Assembly (NCBI RefSeq): GCF_029203285.1
Contig: NZ_CP115669.1
Coordinates: 186,001-250,000 of the forward strand
Origin: Pseudomonas sp. PSE14
GTDB taxonomy: Bacteria > Pseudomonadota > Gammaproteobacteria > Pseudomonadales > Pseudomonadaceae
Direction: 5' to 3'
Length of the DNA stretch: 64,000 bases
In this document: piece after piece, positions 54,417-64,000 of the stretch
How the letters are laid out: each line of letters begins with the position of its first letter
How positions within the stretch are numbered: position 1 is the stretch's first letter
The notes under the pieces: generated by a model
Databases searched by the model: none
Seen by the model: the letters and a program-made list of their open reading frames with translations, nothing else
Told to the model about the DNA's origin: nothing
Program-made: the position numbers and the translations under genes

Positions 54417-56174
54417 ATGCGCGAATCTTCGAATCACCACTTCGTTACCCACGACGGCGTCGAGCTGTTCTATCGCCACTGGCCCGCTGCGCCGGCCGCT
54501 GATGCGCCACGCCGCGCGGTGCTGCTGTTCCATCGCGGCCACGAACACTCCGGGCGCATCGCCCATCTGGCCGATGAACTGGACATGCCCGGCTTCGACA
54601 TCTTCGCCTGGGACGCCCGCGGCCACGGCCAGTCCCCCGGCGCGCGTGGCGACAGCCCGAGCTTTGGCACCAGCGTGCGTGACATACAGACCTTCGTCGA
54701 ACACATCACCGCCACCCATGGCATCGCCATCCGCGAGATGGCGGTGGTGGCGCAGAGCGTCGGCGCCGTTCTGGTTTCCACCTGGGTGCACGACTACGCG
54801 CCGCCGATCCGCAGCCTGGTGCTCGCCTCGCCGGCGTTCAAGGTCAAGCTCTACGTGCCCTTCGCCCGGCCGGGGCTGAAGCTGGCCCGCTGGTGGCGCG
54901 GCAACTTCTTCGTCAACAGCTACGTCAAATCCAGTTTCCTCACCCACGACCCCGAGCGCATCGCCTCCTTCGACAGCGACCCGCTGATTGCCCGGGCCAT
55001 TTCGGTGAACGTGCTGCTCGGCCTGTATGAGGCGGCCGAGCGCGTGGTGGCCGACGCCCAGGCGATCCAGGTGCCGACCCAACTGCTGGTCTCCGGCTCG
55101 GACTTCGTGGTGCACCGCAAGCCGCAGCAGCGCTTCTTCGACAACCTCGGTACGGCGCGCAAGGAGCTGCACGTGCTGCCCGGCTTCTTCCACGACACCC
55201 TTGGCGAGCTGCATCGCGAACAGGCGGTGAGCCGTGCCCGGCGTTTCATGCTCGAATGCTTCGCCCGCGCGCCGGAGCGTCCCGACCTGCGCGACGCCGA
55301 CCGCTTCGGCTACACCTGCGCCGAGGCCGAGGCGCTGGCGACGCCTCTGCCCAACTGGTCGATCCGCGACCTCTACTGGCGGGCTACCCGCGCCAACATG
55401 CGCCTTGGCCGGTTGCTGTCCGACGGCATCAACCTGGGCTTCCAGACCGGCTTCGACTCGGGCAGCACCCTCGACTACGTCTACCGCAACCAGCCCGCCG
55501 GCGCCGGTCCCGTGGGCCGCATGATCGACCGCACCTATCTGGAGTCTGCCGGCTGGCGCGGTATCCGCCAGCGCAAGGTGAACATCGAGGAACTGCTGCG
55601 CCTGGCCATGGCCGAGCTGCGCAAGCAAGGCCGTGAGGTGCGCATCCTCGATATTGCCGCCGGCCACGGGCGCTACATCCTCGAAGCGCTGCAAGGCGTC
55701 GAGCCGTTGCCGGAGAGCGTGCTGCTGCGCGACTACAGCGAGCTGAACGTGCGCGAAGGCTCGGCACTGATCGAGCGGCTGGGCCTGAAGGACCGCGCCC
55801 GCTTCGTGCAAGGCGACGCCTTCGATGGCGCCGACCTCGCCGCCGTCGAACCCAAACCGAGCCTGGCGGTGGTCTCCGGCCTCTACGAGCTGTTCGCCGA
55901 AAACGGGATGGTCAGCGGCTCGCTGGCCGGCCTCGGCGAGGCGGTCGAAGAGGGCGGTTACCTGATCTACACCGGCCAGCCCTGGCACCCGCAACTGGAG
56001 CTGATCGCCCGCGCCCTGACCAGCCACCGCGCCGGCCAGGCCTGGGTGATGCGCCGGCGCACGCAGCTGGAGATGGATCAGCTGGTGGAGGCCGCCGGCT
56101 TCCGCAAGCTGGCCCAGCGCATCGACGAGGACGGCATCTTCACCGTGTCCCTGGCCCGCCGGGAGCGCAGCTGA
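54417..56174 (+). CDS. ynbC: Bifunctional alpha/beta hydrolase - SAM methyltransferase, YnbC-like
   Basis: A 585-residue fusion. The N-terminal lipase-like hydrolase (about 1-285) resembles monoglyceride lipases: HRGHEHSGR oxyanion loop, nucleophile AQSVG (Ala replaces the first Gly of GxSxG), Asp in SGSDFVVH, His in PGFFHDTLGE. The C-terminal part (about 370-585) is a Rossmann methyltransferase with motif I VRILDIAAGHGRY and a central region VLLRDYSELNVREG. E. coli YnbC has the same fusion and length. Its stop overlaps the next ATG by one base. Substrates unknown; lipid or lipid headgroup is inferred. Confidence 0.87.
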   Translation: MRESSNHHFVTHDGVELFYRHWPAAPAADAPRRAVLLFHRGHEHSGRIAHLADELDMPGFDIFAWDARGHGQSPGARGDSPSFGTSVRDIQTFVEHITATHGIAIREMAVVAQSVGAVLVSTWVHDYAPPIRSLVLASPAFKVKLYVPFARPGLKLARWWRGNFFVNSYVKSSFLTHDPERIASFDSDPLIARAISVNVLLGLYEAAERVVADAQAIQVPTQLLVSGSDFVVHRKPQQRFFDNLGTARKELHVLPGFFHDTLGELHREQAVSRARRFMLECFARAPERPDLRDADRFGYTCAEAEALATPLPNWSIRDLYWRATRANMRLGRLLSDGINLGFQTGFDSGSTLDYVYRNQPAGAGPVGRMIDRTYLESAGWRGIRQRKVNIEELLRLAMAELRKQGREVRILDIAAGHGRYILEALQGVEPLPESVLLRDYSELNVREGSALIERLGLKDRARFVQGDAFDGADLAAVEPKPSLAVVSGLYELFAENGMVSGSLAGLGEAVEEGGYLIYTGQPWHPQLELIARALTSHRAGQAWVMRRRTQLEMDQLVEAAGFRKLAQRIDEDGIFTVSLARRERS

Positions 56175-57526
56175 TGGCGGCAGCAATGCCGGCGCGCGAT
56201 CCCGGCGTGCTGCGCCGGGCGGTGATCTGGCTGGTGTTCCTCGGGCCGTTCTTTTTCGCCAGCTACGGTTTCGCCAACTGGGCAGCGGCGCAGCGCGAGG
56301 TGGTCGGCGTATGGGTGTTCGACTGGGAGCGCGGCATGCCGCTGTGGCCCTGGACGATCATCCCGTACTGGTCCATCGACCTGCTCTATGGCCTGTCCTT
56401 CCTGCTGCCGCGCACCCGCCGCGAGCTGGACAGCCACGCCCTGCGCCTGCTCAGCGCGCAGGTGATCGCGGTGAGCTGCTTCCTGCTCTTCCCGCTGCGC
56501 TTCAGCTTCGAGCGTCCGGCGCTGGAGGGCGTGTTCGGCTGGTTGTTCGACCTGCTGATGGGTTTCGACAAGCCGTTCAACCAGGCGCCTTCGCTGCACA
56601 TCGCGCTGCTGGTGATCCTCTGGGTCGCCTACGGCCGCTATGCCGGTGGCCTGTGGCGCTGGCTGCTGCACGGCTGGTTCGCGCTGATCGGCCTGTCGGT
56701 ACTGACCACCTGGCAGCACCATTTCATCGACGTGCCGACCGGCGCGCTGGCCGGCTGGCTGTGTGTCTGGCTGTGGCCCCGCGAGGGCCGCTCGCCCATT
56801 GCCGCCTGGAAGCTGAGCGGCGATCCGCGCCGGCTGCGCTTGGCGGCTTTCTACGCCATCGGATCGGCGTTGTGCGCGACGCTGGCATCTGCCGGTGGCG
56901 GGGCGTGGCTCTGGCTGTGCTGGCCGTCGGCATCGCTGGCGCTGGTCGCGCTCTGTTACCTGGGCATCGGCGCGGAGGGCTTCCAGAAGCACACGGACGG
57001 TCGGCACTCGCTGGCAGTCTCCTGGCTGCTGGCGCCCTATCTGCTGGGCGCCTGGATCAATTCCCGCGCCTGGACGCGCCTCCATCCCCAGCCGGACGAA
57101 GTGCTGCCCGGCCTCTGGCTCGGCCGCCTGCCCGGCGCTGCCGATCTGGCAGCAAGGCCGGACCTCGCCGTTCTTGATCTATGCGCCGAGCTACCGTGTG
57201 CGGCGCACAGCGAAGGCTATGCCTCGTTGCCGCTGCTCGATCTGGTGGCGCCCAGTGCCGAACAGTGCCGGACCGGCGCCGAACTGATCGATACGTTGCG
57301 CAGCCATGGCCCGCTGCTGGTGTGCTGTGCGCTGGGTTATTCGCGCAGTGCCACGGTGGTCGCCGCCTGGCTGCTGATTTCCGGACGCGCCGCCACGCTT
57401 GAGGACGCCGTGGCGCAGCTGCGCCGGGCGCGCCCGCAGGTGGTGCTCAAGGCCGAACAACTGGCGGTGCTGGCGCAGATCGCCGGCCAGCCGCACTTGC
57501 CGCAGGAGGTGAGCCATGTCGGTTGA
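56174..57526 (+). CDS. ynbD: PAP2 - dual-specificity phosphatase fusion, YnbD-like
   Basis: A 450-residue membrane protein. The N-terminal PAP2-type region has APSLHIALLVILW (PSGH-like motif, here PSLH) and TTWQHHFIDVPTGALAGW with catalytic HHxxD. More helices follow. The C-terminal 120 residues form a dual-specificity phosphatase domain with LVCCALGYSRSATVVAAW: the Cx5R loop is intact, the preceding His is Cys. Both domains could dephosphorylate a phosphatidyl or sugar phosphate. Same architecture as E. coli YnbD. It overlaps the next gene by 11 bp. Confidence 0.87.
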   Translation: MAAAMPARDPGVLRRAVIWLVFLGPFFFASYGFANWAAAQREVVGVWVFDWERGMPLWPWTIIPYWSIDLLYGLSFLLPRTRRELDSHALRLLSAQVIAVSCFLLFPLRFSFERPALEGVFGWLFDLLMGFDKPFNQAPSLHIALLVILWVAYGRYAGGLWRWLLHGWFALIGLSVLTTWQHHFIDVPTGALAGWLCVWLWPREGRSPIAAWKLSGDPRRLRLAAFYAIGSALCATLASAGGGAWLWLCWPSASLALVALCYLGIGAEGFQKHTDGRHSLAVSWLLAPYLLGAWINSRAWTRLHPQPDEVLPGLWLGRLPGAADLAARPDLAVLDLCAELPCAAHSEGYASLPLLDLVAPSAEQCRTGAELIDTLRSHGPLLVCCALGYSRSATVVAAWLLISGRAATLEDAVAQLRRARPQVVLKAEQLAVLAQIAGQPHLPQEVSHVG

Positions 57527-57962
57527 TCCGGGCCTGATCCTGGTCGCGAGCCTCCTGCGCCGCGGCAGCAGCCTCAATGGGCTGTCCTCGGCGCTGACCG
57601 TGCTCGCCCTGGCGCTCGGCTTCTACGGTGTGCTGATGGCCAGCGCCACGCTGGCGTTCAGCCTGTGCATGGCGCTGCTGGTGCTGCTGGGCCTGGTGCA
57701 GAAGTTCTACGCCATGCGCGTGGCGCTGGATGCCGATCTGTTCCAGGCCATGGCGAATGCCGGGGATGCGTTGCCGGAGAAAACCCGCCAGCTGGACGAC
57801 GCGCTCGCCACTTACGCCGGCGTACCTGCGGACAAAGCCGGCCGTCCCTGGAGCGAGCGCAGTCGCGGTGCGCTCGCCCTGTTGCGTCGGCAGGCGCTGT
57901 TTTGTGCGGCGCAGTGGCTGCTCGCGCTGCTGTGCCTGATCACCCTGACCTTCCAATCCTGA
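57516..57962 (+). CDS. Small membrane protein in the ynb-like operon
   Basis: A 148-residue protein with two hydrophobic segments near the N-terminus (about 24-64), a soluble middle part (VALDADLFQAMANAGDALPEKTRQLDDALATYAG) and a final membrane helix (QALFCAAQWLLALLCLITLTF). I do not recognise the family and E. coli ynbABCD has no such gene. It overlaps ynbD by 11 bp and precedes plsC by 14 bp, so it is certainly in the operon. It may be a scaffold for the membrane enzymes; that is a guess. Confidence 0.8.
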   Translation: MSVDPGLILVASLLRRGSSLNGLSSALTVLALALGFYGVLMASATLAFSLCMALLVLLGLVQKFYAMRVALDADLFQAMANAGDALPEKTRQLDDALATYAGVPADKAGRPWSERSRGALALLRRQALFCAAQWLLALLCLITLTFQS

Positions 57963-57976
57963 GGAACGTACCCGGA

Positions 57977-58606
57977 ATGCTGGAACGACTCTTCGCCTAC
58001 GCCATCATCGCCGGTGCCCGTGCGGTGACCGGCCTGCGCAGCTTGTGGATCGGCACCACGCCGATTCCGGCGCAGCGCATCTACTACGCCAACCACAGCA
58101 GTCACGGCGATTTCGTCCTGCTCTGGGCTTCGCTGCCCCCAGAGCTGCGCGCCCGCACCCGGCCGGTGGCTGGCATGGACTACTGGGGCAAGGGCGGCCT
58201 GCGTGGCTTCATCATCAATCGCGTGTTCCATGGCGTGCTGATCGACCGCCAAGGCACGGCCGAAGGCCGCAATCCGCTGGAGCCGGTGGAGCAGGCGCTG
58301 GCCGATGGCGACTCGCTGATCCTGTTCCCCGAAGGCACGCGCAACCTCGACGAGGAGGTGCGCCTGCTGCCATTCAAGAGCGGCATTTATCACCTGTCCA
58401 AAAAACATCCAGAGGTGGAGCTGGTGCCGGTGTGGCTCGACAACCTCAACCGTGTGATGCCCAAGGGGCGCGCGCTGCCGTTGCCGCTGCTGTGCACTCT
58501 GAGCTTCGGCGCACCGCTGGCGGTGCAGGAGGGCGAGGGCAAGGAGGCCTTCCTCGAACGCGCCCGCGAGGCGCTGCTCAAGCTCGCTGCGCCGGAGGGC
58601 CACTGA
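57977..58606 (+). CDS. 1-acylglycerol-3-phosphate acyltransferase (PlsC family)
   Basis: A 209-residue PlsC-family acyltransferase. The catalytic HX4D motif is NHSSHGDFVLL, followed by DYWGKGG...FHGVLIDRQG and FPEGTRN (glycerol-phosphate binding). An N-terminal hydrophobic stretch anchors it. It would acylate lysophosphatidic acid to phosphatidic acid, feeding the CdsA-like enzyme encoded 1 bp downstream. Probably a second paralogue beside the housekeeping PlsC. Confidence 0.9.
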   Translation: MLERLFAYAIIAGARAVTGLRSLWIGTTPIPAQRIYYANHSSHGDFVLLWASLPPELRARTRPVAGMDYWGKGGLRGFIINRVFHGVLIDRQGTAEGRNPLEPVEQALADGDSLILFPEGTRNLDEEVRLLPFKSGIYHLSKKHPEVELVPVWLDNLNRVMPKGRALPLPLLCTLSFGAPLAVQEGEGKEAFLERAREALLKLAAPEGH

Positions 58607-58607
58607 G

Positions 58608-59537
58608 ATGAACCAGACCTGGCTGCTCTTCGGTGGCATCGGCGCCATCCTCGTTCTCGCCTCGCTGGTCGGCGCGGTGCTGCGCTGGAAGGCGCCGCCC
58701 GGACCGCATGCGGTGATCGACAACCTCAACGCGCGGATCAATGCCTGGTGGGTGATGGTCGCGGTGATCGGCGGTGCCTTCGCGCTCGGTCACTGGGCGG
58801 TGATCCTGTTGTTCTACGGCGTGTCCTTCTATGCCTTGCGCGAGTTCCTCACGCTGATGCCGACCCGCCGCAGCGACTACCCGGCGCTGGTGGCGGCGTT
58901 CTACTTCGTGCTGCCAATGCAGTACCTGCTGATCGGCATCCAGTGGTACGGGCTGTTCTCCATCTTCATCCCGGTCTACATGTTCCTCCTGCTGCCGATC
59001 CTCGCCTCGCTGGGCGGCGACTCCAAGCATTTCCTCGAACGTGCCTCGAAGGTGCAGTGGGGGCTGATGCTGGCGGTGTTCTGCATCTCCTTCGTGCCGG
59101 CGCTGCTGACGCTGGACATCGCCGGCTACGAGGGCCGCAACCTGCTGCTGATCGCCTTCCTGGTGATCGTCGTGCAGCTCTCGGACGTGCTGCAGTACGT
59201 CTGCGGCAAGCTGTTCGGCAAGCGCAAGATCGCGCCGAACCTGTCGCCGTCCAAAACCGTGGAAGGCTTCGTCGGCGGCGTGGCGCTGGCCACCCTGGTC
59301 GGCGGCGCATTGTGGTGGATCACGCCGTTCAAGCCCTGGCAGGCGCTGCTGATCGCGCTGATGATCAACATCCTCGGCTTCTTCGGTGGGCTGGTGATGT
59401 CGGCGATCAAGCGCGACCGGGGCGTGAAGGACTGGGGCCACATGATCGAAGGCCACGGCGGCATGCTCGACCGCCTGGATTCGGTGTGTTTCGCGGCGCC
59501 GGTGTTCTTCCATTTCGTGCGCTATTGGTGGACCTGA
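58608..59537 (+). CDS. ynbB: Phosphatidate cytidylyltransferase, CdsA/YnbB-like
   Basis: A 309-residue membrane protein with about eight hydrophobic segments and the C-terminal CdsA signature SPSKTVEGFVGGVALATLVGG...LVMSAIKRDRGVKDWGHMIEGHGGMLDRLDSVCFAAPVFF, complete with the D-x3-G...K-R-x2-x2-KD...GHGG-x2-DRxD pattern. It should make CDP-diacylglycerol from phosphatidate and CTP, the substrate for YnbA. Last gene of the operon. E. coli YnbB is the counterpart. Confidence 0.93.
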   Translation: MNQTWLLFGGIGAILVLASLVGAVLRWKAPPGPHAVIDNLNARINAWWVMVAVIGGAFALGHWAVILLFYGVSFYALREFLTLMPTRRSDYPALVAAFYFVLPMQYLLIGIQWYGLFSIFIPVYMFLLLPILASLGGDSKHFLERASKVQWGLMLAVFCISFVPALLTLDIAGYEGRNLLLIAFLVIVVQLSDVLQYVCGKLFGKRKIAPNLSPSKTVEGFVGGVALATLVGGALWWITPFKPWQALLIALMINILGFFGGLVMSAIKRDRGVKDWGHMIEGHGGMLDRLDSVCFAAPVFFHFVRYWWT

Positions 59538-59780
59538 CGAGCGGCGGGCCAGGTAGGACGGGCCTCAGGCTCGGGTGAGCGAGTTTTTCCAGCACTGGCC
59601 GGGGCCGCCGCATTTCCGGGCGCGGGTTCGCGGCTACGCTTGATTGGGTCGCTGGCAATTCGCCGTATGGCCAGCGAGGCGCCAGGGCGGGCAGCCAGTC
59701 GACTCACTGCGAGGCCACAAGCAAATGGGAACTCACTCCATTGTTGAGCTCTTTTGGCGTACTTTCGGCGGAGTACGCCC

Positions 59781-60776
59781 ATGAACACGCTATTTGACGG
59801 TATTTTCTCCCCCGCCTGCCTGATCACGGCTACCGGTGCGTTCTGCACCGAGGCGGTGATCGCATCATTGCGTGGCCACTCGTCAGCGCGACTGATAGGG
59901 ACCAACATCCAGCCCCCGGAGTGGTGCGCCACCTCGGCGTTGCTGGATGCCGCCTATCAGGTGCCCCCTGCACGGGACGTGGACGCTTACATCCGTCGCG
60001 TACTGTCGATCTGCGAGGCCGAGCGGGTGACCCATGTGCTGCCGCAGATCGATCCAGAGATCGATGCGTTCGCGCTGCATCATGAGCTGTTCACCTCCCG
60101 TGGCATCACCCTCTGTATGCCGCCGCTGGACACCATCCACATCGCCCGTGACAAGTGGCGGGTGTTCCAGGCCTTCGAGGATGTCCAGGGCATCCGCGCC
60201 ATTCCCACCTGGCGCCTGCAGGACCTGCCGGTGCCGGGGCTGGAGCTGCCGCTGATCGCCAAGCCATGCGACGGCCGCAACTGCGAAGGGCTGGTGCGTA
60301 TCCACGACCCGGACTACCTGCGCTACATCCAGGACAAGTGCCAGGATCGCGAATACATCGTGCAGCCGCTGCTACCCGGCGAGGTGTGCGTCGTCGACGT
60401 GGTACGGCACGCCGGTACCGGGCAGTGGGCCGGCATGGCCCGGCAGGAACTGGTGCGTACCTCCAACGGCGCCGGCCTGACCGTGCAGATGCTGCCCGAT
60501 GCGTCGCTGGTCGAAGCCGCGGGCCGGGTCGCACAGGTGCTCGGCGTGAATGGCTGCATCAACATGGAATTCCTCGTCCATGAGGGCGACGCACTGCTGA
60601 TGGACGTCAACCCGAGGTTTTCCGGTGGGATTGCCTTCACCAGGCTTTCCGGCTACGACATGGTGCTCAACCATTTCCGCTGCTTCTCGCGTAGCGAACT
60701 GGATGCGCCGGTCGTGCCGGCACCGGCGATCCATGCGCGGCATTACGTGGAGGTCACCACAGTCAGCGGGATGTAG
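59781..60776 (+). CDS. ATP-grasp ligase of unknown substrate
   Basis: A 331-residue protein with a carbamoyl-phosphate-synthase-like ATP-grasp fold: N-terminal pre-ATP-grasp domain (LITATGAFCTEAVIASLRGHSSARLIGTNIQ), ATP-binding LIAKPCDGRNCEGLVRI, and the metal/catalytic loop CINMEFLVHEGDALLMDVNPRFSGGIAFT. The ATG at 59781 is preceded by GGAG. It is flanked by 243 bp and 340 bp without genes, so it is monocistronic. Such orphan ATP-grasp proteins join a carboxylate to an amine or make acyl phosphates; substrate unknown. Confidence 0.85.
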   Translation: MNTLFDGIFSPACLITATGAFCTEAVIASLRGHSSARLIGTNIQPPEWCATSALLDAAYQVPPARDVDAYIRRVLSICEAERVTHVLPQIDPEIDAFALHHELFTSRGITLCMPPLDTIHIARDKWRVFQAFEDVQGIRAIPTWRLQDLPVPGLELPLIAKPCDGRNCEGLVRIHDPDYLRYIQDKCQDREYIVQPLLPGEVCVVDVVRHAGTGQWAGMARQELVRTSNGAGLTVQMLPDASLVEAAGRVAQVLGVNGCINMEFLVHEGDALLMDVNPRFSGGIAFTRLSGYDMVLNHFRCFSRSELDAPVVPAPAIHARHYVEVTTVSGM

Positions 60777-60910
60777 GGGGGCGTTCCCGAGCGTGATACC
60801 GCATGGCGCGCTGCGCGCAGGTTCAATCCTGGGCGCGCCGCGTCGTCGGTGATCTGCTGCGCCGCGAATCTGGGGCGCGAAATTCCCAACCTTTCATCAT
60901 CCGGCGCGCC

Positions 60911-61037
60911 GTTGCAGCAATACAGCAGATACTCTGCAACGTGCGCTGCGCGATTGCGCGCAGTGCTGCGTTTTTGCATACGCCCTTCCACGCCACCCCA
61001 CGGCGCACGGGCGTTTCAGGCTGGCATGCAACATGCC
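60911..61037 (+). promoter_or_regulatory. Candidate sigma-54 promoter and upstream activator sites
   Basis: TGGCATGCAACATGCC at 61022-61037 places GG and GC with the exact 10-bp gap of a -24/-12 promoter, 80 bp before the PAS gene ATG. About 82-110 bp upstream lies the inverted repeat GTTGCAG-N16-CTGCAAC (60911-60940) and then CTGCGCG/CGCGCAG (60946-60963), positions typical for enhancer-binding-protein sites. Since GGCATG/CATGCC is itself palindromic, the promoter call is tentative. Confidence 0.4.
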
Positions 61038-61116
61038 TTGCTCCTCCTGCCGGCCGCCTGGCGGCCGCACCGCCGTGTTGGGAATTTGCATTTGGAGATC
61101 TGCCTTGGAGGGAGAA

Positions 61117-62234
61117 ATGGACCCGCTAAAACTGCTGCTGGACAGAGGCCTGCTGCTGTCCGACAGCCTCACGTCCCAGGGACGCTTCATCGAAGTTTCC
61201 GCCGAGCAGACCGATCAGCTCGGTTATGCGCCCGGTTCGCTGGATGGCCAGGGCGCCGAGCTGATCTACACCGCCGACTCGCTGAACGCGCTGATGCAGC
61301 TGTTCGCCAACCCACCGGCCGATGAGCGCGTACAGGACCTGGAACTGACCCTGATCCGCCACAACGGCGGTCTGTTGCCGGTGCTCGCCAGCGGCGTGCT
61401 GCAGTGGCGCGACGGCGAGCCGGCGCGCCTGCACCTGGTGAAGATGCCGCTGGGGCCGATCAGCCGCCGCCTGGGCGAGCTGCAGAGTGCCAACGAAGTG
61501 ATGAGCCAGATGCTCTTCAGCGCGCGGGTCGCCTACTGGTGCATCGAGTTCGCCGAGTCCGTGGACGTGCGCGAGACGCCCGACGAGATCGTCCGCCAGG
61601 TGTTCGAAAACCGCTCCTACTGGCGTATGTGCAACCGCGCCATGGCCAACATCTACGAGATGCCCGCCGACGTCGACTTCAGCGAACAGCCGGTGCGCCT
61701 GTACTGGCCGCGCAGCCCGGCCAACGAGGAATTCGTGCGGCGCCTGATCGAGGCGGACTTCCACGTCGATGGCGCGCTGTCGGTGGACCGCCGCCACGAC
61801 GGCTCGCCTGCCTATGTGGAGAACGATGTGCGCGCCAGTATCCACAACGGCCGCATGCTGCGGATGTGGGGCAGCCTGCGCGACGTCAGCCAGGAACTGC
61901 GCATGCAGCACGATGCCGAGCAGCGCATCGAAGCGTTGCGCCGGGTGTTCGACGCGGTGCCCGACGCCGTGCTGGTGATCGACGAGGCGGCCCAGCCGCA
62001 ATGGCGCAACGCGGCCTTCGAGCAGACCTTCGGCATCACCCGCGCCGCCGGCCTGGCCTCCACACTGAACCGCATGCCCCTGCCCGAGCGCACCTGGCAG
62101 GTGCTCGACCTGCCCGACCAGTTCGGCAACTACCAATCCTTCAACAGCCACTGCTCGCGCATCCTCATCCGCGAGGGCGTGGCCTGGCGCGTCTTCGTGC
62201 TGCGCCAGGCGAACAAGGCGACGGAGCTGCATCC

Positions 62235-62238
<4 letters not shown>
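61117..62238 (+). CDS. Multi-PAS sensory protein without output domain
   Basis: A 373-residue cytoplasmic protein made of PAS-like sensory modules: about 8-115 (LLSDSLTSQGRFIEVSAEQTDQLGYAPGSLDGQG), about 135-270 (including SYWRMCNRAMANIYEMP and YVENDVRASIHNGRMLRMWGSLRDVSQELRMQ) and about 280-365 (RRVFDAVPDAVLVIDEAAQPQWRNAAFEQTFGI). No kinase, cyclase or DNA-binding domain is present. Strong GGAGGGAG site before the ATG. It overlaps the sigma-54 activator gene by 4 bp, so it likely acts on that protein directly. Confidence 0.8.
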
Positions 62239-63671
<1,433 letters not shown>

Positions 63672-63704
63672 GCGCCGCCTGATAGTCCGCGATTTTCTGA
63701 AAAG

Positions 63705-63843
63705 CCCCTCACCCCAGCCCTCTCCCAAAGGGAGAGGGGGCCGTCTGGAGCGCGCGAGTGATTGCGAGTCAGCCGGCGAGCTCGCAAGGTGAAGCTCATG
63801 CCGATCAGTCCCCTCTCCCTCCGGGAGAGGATTAGGGTGAGGG
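63705..63843. repeat. Dispersed inverted repeat, second copy
   Basis: Same family as 11968-12084: CCCCTCACCCCAGCCCTCTC ... GGATTAGGGTGAGGG, with two GGGAGAGG hairpins; here the centre is 22 bp longer. It lies 33 bp after the sigma-54 activator gene. Confidence 0.85.
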
Positions 63844-63870
63844 CGGCCGAAGGCCCCGAGTTGCGACAAG

Positions 63871-63894
63871 GTTCGCGAGCAAGCTCGCTCCTAC
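63871..63894. repeat. Single REP
   Basis: A lone right-hand REP (GTTCGCGAGCAAGC then TCGCTCCTAC) identical to the ends of the REPINs at 5537 and 46647. No partner is found within 100 bp. The rest of 63895-64000 holds nothing I recognise. Confidence 0.9.
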
Positions 63895-64000
63895 AGACAG
63901 CATTTCCTCAGCACCCGATCACGCCGTCATCACTACTCTTCAAAAACGCTCCTGCGACAATCCACCGCTGCAAGCCTGCCTACAGGCGTTGTCATTTCTG

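Overview
The window is a high-GC chromosomal segment of a Pseudomonas, most likely from the P. aeruginosa lineage (the citronellolis/nitroreducens/knackmussii relatives are the best guess). From memory of PAO1, positions 5712-27003 follow the PA5505-to-PA5487 order almost gene for gene: metQIN, a lipoprotein, znuBC-zur-znuA, nrdJab, thrB, polA, ersA, engB, cytochromes c, dsbA, an EEP hydrolase and dgcH. Positions 27248-46585 carry the PA5550-to-PA5531 set (glmR, glmS, cfa, folE2, dksA2, zigA, tonB1), interrupted by accessory genes. Coding density is high, and no rRNA, tRNA, insertion sequence, prophage or CRISPR array was seen.

Layout. 1-3290: an amidase, an RBBP9-type hydrolase, a ChaC-like cyclotransferase and a compound REP-like element. 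3291-5275: a tonB-exbB-exbD operon. 5712-8790: methionine ABC importer and a lipoprotein. 8828-11931: the znu zinc importer and Zur. 12391-15243: split B12-dependent ribonucleotide reductase with paired NrdR-like boxes. 15383-17208: a hipA-hipB module behind four operators spaced exactly 42 bp apart. 17266-27003: housekeeping genes, the ErsA small RNA, thiol-redox and cytochrome genes, and a diguanylate cyclase. 27248-29870: glmR-glmS. 30220-35300: a cluster that looks like lipid-linked uronic acid transfer to envelope glycolipid. 35869-40817: two MFS transporters, a CFA-synthase-like enzyme and a GNAT. 40814-45480: a zinc-starvation cluster with two perfect Zur boxes. 45566-53500: tonB1 behind a Fur box, then nucleobase, cation, anion and polyamine genes. 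53732-59537: a six-gene phospholipid operon related to E. coli ynbABCD. 59781-63671: an orphan ATP-grasp protein, then a PAS protein translationally coupled to a sigma-54 activator.

How the genes work together. The clearest theme is zinc economy. The Zur boxes at znuA/zur, folE2 and dksA2 tie zinc import to zinc-free replacements (FolE2, DksA2) and to COG0523 metallochaperone GTPases, with an unknown exported protein under the same control. A second theme is envelope remodelling, by the uronic-acid-like cluster and the ynb-like operon. The observations least explained by known biology are the 42-bp-phased hip operators, the ynb-like operon whose CDP-alcohol transferase has Asn in place of two motif Asp residues, the PAS/sigma-54 pair, and the compound REP-like elements at 3027 and 27023. 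All calls come from reading the sequence; no database search was run.
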